DNA of 8,051 nucleotides from an uncultured Oscillibacter sp. Lineage in GTDB: Bacteria; Bacillota; Clostridia; Oscillospirales; Oscillospiraceae. Location: assembly GCA_900551885.1 (NCBI GenBank), contig URXS01000082.1, positions 1 to 8,051 of the forward strand, given 5' to 3'. The position numbers and the translations under genes were made by a program. Of the stretch, positions 5,769 to 8,051 are shown in pieces (the first letter of the stretch is position 1; each line of letters opens with the position of its first letter). The notes beneath the pieces are model-generated. The model had not been told where the DNA came from. It searched no databases and worked only from the letters and a program-made list of their open reading frames with translations.

Positions 5769-5776
5769 GAAGGAGT

Positions 5777-6025
5777 ATGCGAAGCGTCTTCATGGGGAGC
5801 CGCCGCCTGAGCGGCGAGACTTTGAGCTACCACCTGCTGATCGAGGAGGTAGAGGACCTGGGGGAAAATTACGGCGTGCTGCTGGAGGGCTTCGGCCAGA
5901 CGGAGGCCATTCCCGGCATCACAGTGGTCCAGAACCGGGCCCTGTCCCTGCTGGAACAACTGCGGCACGGCGCGGTGACACCGGCCAGCCTGCGGGATGT
6001 GGTGGAGGACTGGCTGCTGATTTAG
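5777..6025 (+). CDS. Small DUF6514-like protein of unknown function
   Basis: The gene encodes 82 residues from ATG 5777, which has GGAGGA (5765-5770) six bases upstream. The in-frame ATG at 5747 has no ribosome binding site and lies in the loop of the inverted repeat, so it is rejected. The protein is soluble, acidic in the middle and has no signal peptide or membrane segment. Visible pattern: SYHLLIEEVEDLGENYGVLLEG (a beta-rich N-terminal half with a YGV core), then AIPGITVVQNRALSLLEQL and a C-terminal VTPASLRDVVEDWL. This layout (YGV, helix with LxxL, TPxxLxDVVEDWL end) matches what I recall of DUF6514, small proteins of Clostridia without known role. Its promoter carries tandem Spo0A boxes, so it may belong to early sporulation or stationary phase. 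The family match is from memory; the gene itself is well supported. Confidence 0.75.
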   Translation: MRSVFMGSRRLSGETLSYHLLIEEVEDLGENYGVLLEGFGQTEAIPGITVVQNRALSLLEQLRHGAVTPASLRDVVEDWLLI

Positions 6026-6048
6026 GTGCACGCCTGGAAAGCCCCCTC

Positions 6049-6077
6049 TTGCAATTTGCGCCGGGAGCCGGTATAAT
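6049..6077 (+). promoter_or_regulatory. Near-consensus sigma-A promoter for glnS
   Basis: TTGCAA (6049-6054; five of six match TTGACA in the aligned -35, allowing for C/A order four of six) and a perfect TATAAT (6072-6077) are 17 bases apart. Transcription should begin near 6084, leaving a leader of about 39 bases before glnS. The leader is too short for a T-box riboswitch. It ends with AGGAAGGG (6104-6111), a ribosome binding site set rather far (11 bases) from the start. Confidence 0.8.
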
Positions 6078-6122
6078 AAAACGACTACGACCAAATCTGC
6101 AACAGGAAGGGATTGACAGCGC

Positions 6123-7826
6123 ATGGCGGAGGACCGCACCATCGCCCCGGAGGAGATTCCGGAGGGCGGCCGCAACTTCATCCACACTTTTATCGAGGAG
6201 GACATCGGCCCCGGCGGACAGTTTGAGGGCATGACCGTCCATACCCGTTTCCCGCCGGAGCCCAACGGCTACCTGCACATCGGCCACTGCAAGGCTCTGT
6301 GCATCGACTTTGGCAGCGCCGAGCGGTTCGGCGGCATCTGCAACCTGCGGATGGACGACACCAACCCCGCCAAGGAGGACACCGAGTACGTGGACGCCAT
6401 CAAGGAGGACATCCACTGGCTGGGCTTCGACTGGGGGGACCGCTTCTTCTACGGCTCCGATTACTTCGAGCAGGACTATCAGTACGCCCTGGAGCTGATC
6501 CGCAAGGGCCTGGCCTACGTCTGTGAGCTGACCCCGGAGGAGTTCAAAGCCAACCGGGGCGACGTGGGCGTGCCCGCCGTCAGCCCCTACCGGGACCGGC
6601 CCATCGAGGAATCTCTGGACCTGTTCCAGCGGATGCGCAACGGCGAGTTCCCGGAGGGCTCCAAGACCCTGCGGGCCAAGATCGACCTGGCCAGCGGCAA
6701 CTTCAACCTGCGGGACCCGGTGATCTACCGTATCCGCTATATCCACCACCACCGCCAGGGGGACAAGTGGTGCATCTTCCCCATGTACGACTTCGCCCAC
6801 CCCATCCAGGACGCTCTGGAGGGCATCACCCACAGCCTGTGCTCCCTGGAGTATGAGGAGCACCGGCCGCTGTACGACTGGGTGGTCAGCAACGTGTCCA
6901 TTCCGTACCACAAGCCCCGGCAGATCGAGTTTGCCCGGCTGAACATGGACCACACGGTCATGAGCAAGCGGAAGCTGCGCAAGCTGGTGGAGGAGCACTA
7001 TGTCTCCGGCTGGGACGACCCCCGGATGCCCACCCTCTGCGGTTTGCGCCGCCGGGGTTACACCGCCCGGTCCATCCGCAACTTCTGCGACCGGATCGGC
7101 GTGGCCAAGACCCCGTCGGTCATCGAGTACAGCTTCCTGGAGCACTGCCTGCGGGAGGACCTGAACGCCACCGCCCAGCGGACCATGGCGGTGCTGCACC
7201 CGGTGAAGCTGACCATTACCAACTACCCCGAGGGCAAGAGCGAGACCGTCACGGTGGAGAATAATCCCATGGACGAGTCCGCCGGCACCCGGGAGGTGAG
7301 CTTCTCCCGGAATCTGTGGATCGAGGCGGAGGACTTCCTGCCCGAGCCGGTGCCCAAGTATAAGCGGCTGTATCCCAACGGCCCGGAGTGCCGATTGAAG
7401 GGCGCGTATCTCATCACCTGCACCGGCTGCGTCAAGGACGAGAATGGCAATGTGACGGAGGTCCTGGCCACCTACGACCCCGACAGCCGGGGCGGCGACC
7501 CCGCCGACGGCCGGAAGGTCAAGGGCGCCACCATCCACTGGGTGGACGCCGCCACCGCCATCGACGCGGAGGTGCGGCTGTACGACAACCTGTTCTCCGA
7601 CCCGGAGCCCGACGCCGCCGACAAGAACTTCCTGGACTGCCTGAACCCGGACTCCCTGAAAGTCCTGACCGGCTGCAAGGTGGAGCCGTCCATGAAGGAG
7701 GCCCAGGCCCCGGCCAGCTTCCAGTTCCTGCGGCAGGGCTACTTCTGCCTGGACAGCAAGGACTCCTCCCCGGAGCACCTGGTGTTCAACCGCAGCGTCA
7801 GCTTGAAGGACGGATTCAAGAAGTAA
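6123..7826 (+). CDS. glnS: Glutaminyl-tRNA synthetase
   Basis: This class I aminoacyl-tRNA synthetase of 567 residues (E. coli enzyme about 554) charges tRNA-Gln with glutamine in the cytoplasm. The Rossmann fold starts at TVHTRFPPEPNGYLHIGH (38-55), which includes the HIGH motif at 52-55. LRMDDTNPAKEDTEYV and SPYRDRPIEE follow, then CIFPMYDFAHPIQDALEGIT and the KMSKS-type loop VMSKR (279-283). WDDPRMPTLCGLRRRGY begins the tRNA-binding part. The two C-terminal beta-barrel anticodon domains include DPADGRKVKGATIHWV and end with GYFCLDSKDS and VFNRSVSLKDGF. Similarity to the proteobacterial enzyme is high along the full length, and it is GlnRS rather than GluRS. It has its own promoter and terminator, so it is likely monocistronic. 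Many Firmicutes lack this gene and use GatCAB transamidation instead; its presence suggests old lateral acquisition. Confidence 0.98.
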   Translation: MAEDRTIAPEEIPEGGRNFIHTFIEEDIGPGGQFEGMTVHTRFPPEPNGYLHIGHCKALCIDFGSAERFGGICNLRMDDTNPAKEDTEYVDAIKEDIHWLGFDWGDRFFYGSDYFEQDYQYALELIRKGLAYVCELTPEEFKANRGDVGVPAVSPYRDRPIEESLDLFQRMRNGEFPEGSKTLRAKIDLASGNFNLRDPVIYRIRYIHHHRQGDKWCIFPMYDFAHPIQDALEGITHSLCSLEYEEHRPLYDWVVSNVSIPYHKPRQIEFARLNMDHTVMSKRKLRKLVEEHYVSGWDDPRMPTLCGLRRRGYTARSIRNFCDRIGVAKTPSVIEYSFLEHCLREDLNATAQRTMAVLHPVKLTITNYPEGKSETVTVENNPMDESAGTREVSFSRNLWIEAEDFLPEPVPKYKRLYPNGPECRLKGAYLITCTGCVKDENGNVTEVLATYDPDSRGGDPADGRKVKGATIHWVDAATAIDAEVRLYDNLFSDPEPDAADKNFLDCLNPDSLKVLTGCKVEPSMKEAQAPASFQFLRQGYFCLDSKDSSPEHLVFNRSVSLKDGFKK

Positions 7827-7831
7827 AAACA

Positions 7832-7866
7832 AAGCGGAGCGCCAACAGGCGCTCCGCTTCTTTTTT
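7832..7866. terminator. Intrinsic terminator after glnS, probably bidirectional
   Basis: AAGCGGAGCGCC (7832-7843) pairs perfectly with GGCGCTCCGCTT (7848-7859) around an AACA loop. C and six T bases (7861-7866) follow, giving a strong Rho-independent terminator six bases after the glnS stop. Read on the minus strand, the same stem is followed by TTGTTTTTAC, so it can also end the convergent thioesterase gene. Confidence 0.93.
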
Positions 7867-7873
7867 GCGGTGC

Positions 7874-8051
7874 TTACAGCTCGATCTCCCGGTCCAGCTT
7901 GTAGAAGGTGAAGGTACCGGTGCCCAGCAGGGTGCCCTCCTGGTTGGTGATGCGCACGTCGTAGACGCAGATGGTCCTGCCTGCCTTGATCTCCGAGGCC
8001 ACGGCGGTCAGCGTGTCGCCGGGGCGGCCGCTGCGGAGAAATTCGTAGCTG
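7874..8051 (-). CDS. Hotdog-fold (PaaI-like) thioesterase, C-terminal part
   Basis: On the minus strand the frame is open from the right window edge to TAA at 7876-7874 and gives 58 residues. The N-terminal half, with the usual catalytic acidic residue, lies outside. The visible segment has the C-terminal half of a PaaI/4HBT-type hotdog domain: SYEFLRSGRPGDTLTAVASE is the 'F.rp.r.GD.l.A.a' strand pair, and ICVYDVRITNQEGTLLGTGTFTFYKLD is the closing pair of strands with the 'v.v.n.eG.lla.g..tfy' pattern. Such enzymes hydrolyse acyl- or aryl-CoA thioesters; the substrate cannot be told. The gene converges on glnS and shares its terminator. Start, promoter and neighbours are not visible. The domain call is firm, the specificity open. 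Confidence 0.8.
   Translation of the reverse strand, partial: SYEFLRSGRPGDTLTAVASEIKAGRTICVYDVRITNQEGTLLGTGTFTFYKLDREIEL

Noticed and set aside
6026..6122. T-box riboswitch or other leader RNA before glnS
   Set aside because: The predicted start near 6084 leaves about 39 bases, no specifier stem, no T-box sequence and no terminator hairpin.
5919..7832. 637-codon open frame on the minus strand opposite glnS
   Set aside because: The plus frame is an unmistakable GlnRS. The minus-strand frame is a by-product of strong GC bias at third codon positions, low in complexity (runs of V, G, L, H), with no recognisable domain.

Overview
The window looks like core chromosome from a GC-rich, Gram-positive, spore-forming gut-type Clostridia bacterium (Oscillospiraceae-like). 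The basis is composition, strong G/C preference at third codon positions, AGGAGG-type ribosome binding sites, an RNase M5 gene (largely a Firmicutes enzyme), tandem Spo0A-type boxes, and an intergenic repeat (AAGCCTTCCCCCTGGGGGGAAGG type) that I recall from such genomes. No species can be named. No mobile element, CRISPR array, tRNA or rRNA gene was seen.

Layout: (1) 1-935, the 3' part of recN (DNA repair ATPase), entering from the left edge. (2) 936-1428, about 490 bp without a convincing gene, made of a string of inverted repeats: a 12-bp stem, a perfect 18-bp stem, a 10-bp inverted repeat and a REP-like double hairpin. (3) 1429-1533, an AT-richer control region with an extended -10 promoter and two ACC-N4-GGT dyads 32 bp apart. 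(4) 1534-5675, a tightly packed four-gene run: a 73-residue XRE-type regulator, comEC (DNA uptake channel), holA (DNA polymerase III delta) and rnmV (5S rRNA maturation). All junctions overlap (ATGA, 11 bp, ATGA), and comEC has no ribosome binding site of its own, so its translation probably depends on the regulator gene. (5) 5676-6025, a small DUF6514-like gene behind two TTCGACA boxes exactly 10 bp apart, an extended -10 element, and an inverted repeat that can mask its ribosome binding site in read-through RNA. (6) 6049-7866, glnS with its own near-consensus promoter, a leader too short for a T-box, and a strong intrinsic terminator. (7) 7874-8051, the 3' end of a convergent hotdog-fold thioesterase gene on the minus strand.

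The genes are mostly housekeeping (repair, replication, rRNA processing, tRNA charging). The parts worth a second look are regulatory: a dedicated regulator translationally coupled to comEC with candidate operators over its promoter, and a small unknown-function gene that looks like a direct Spo0A target. I see no sign of a wholly new multi-gene system here.
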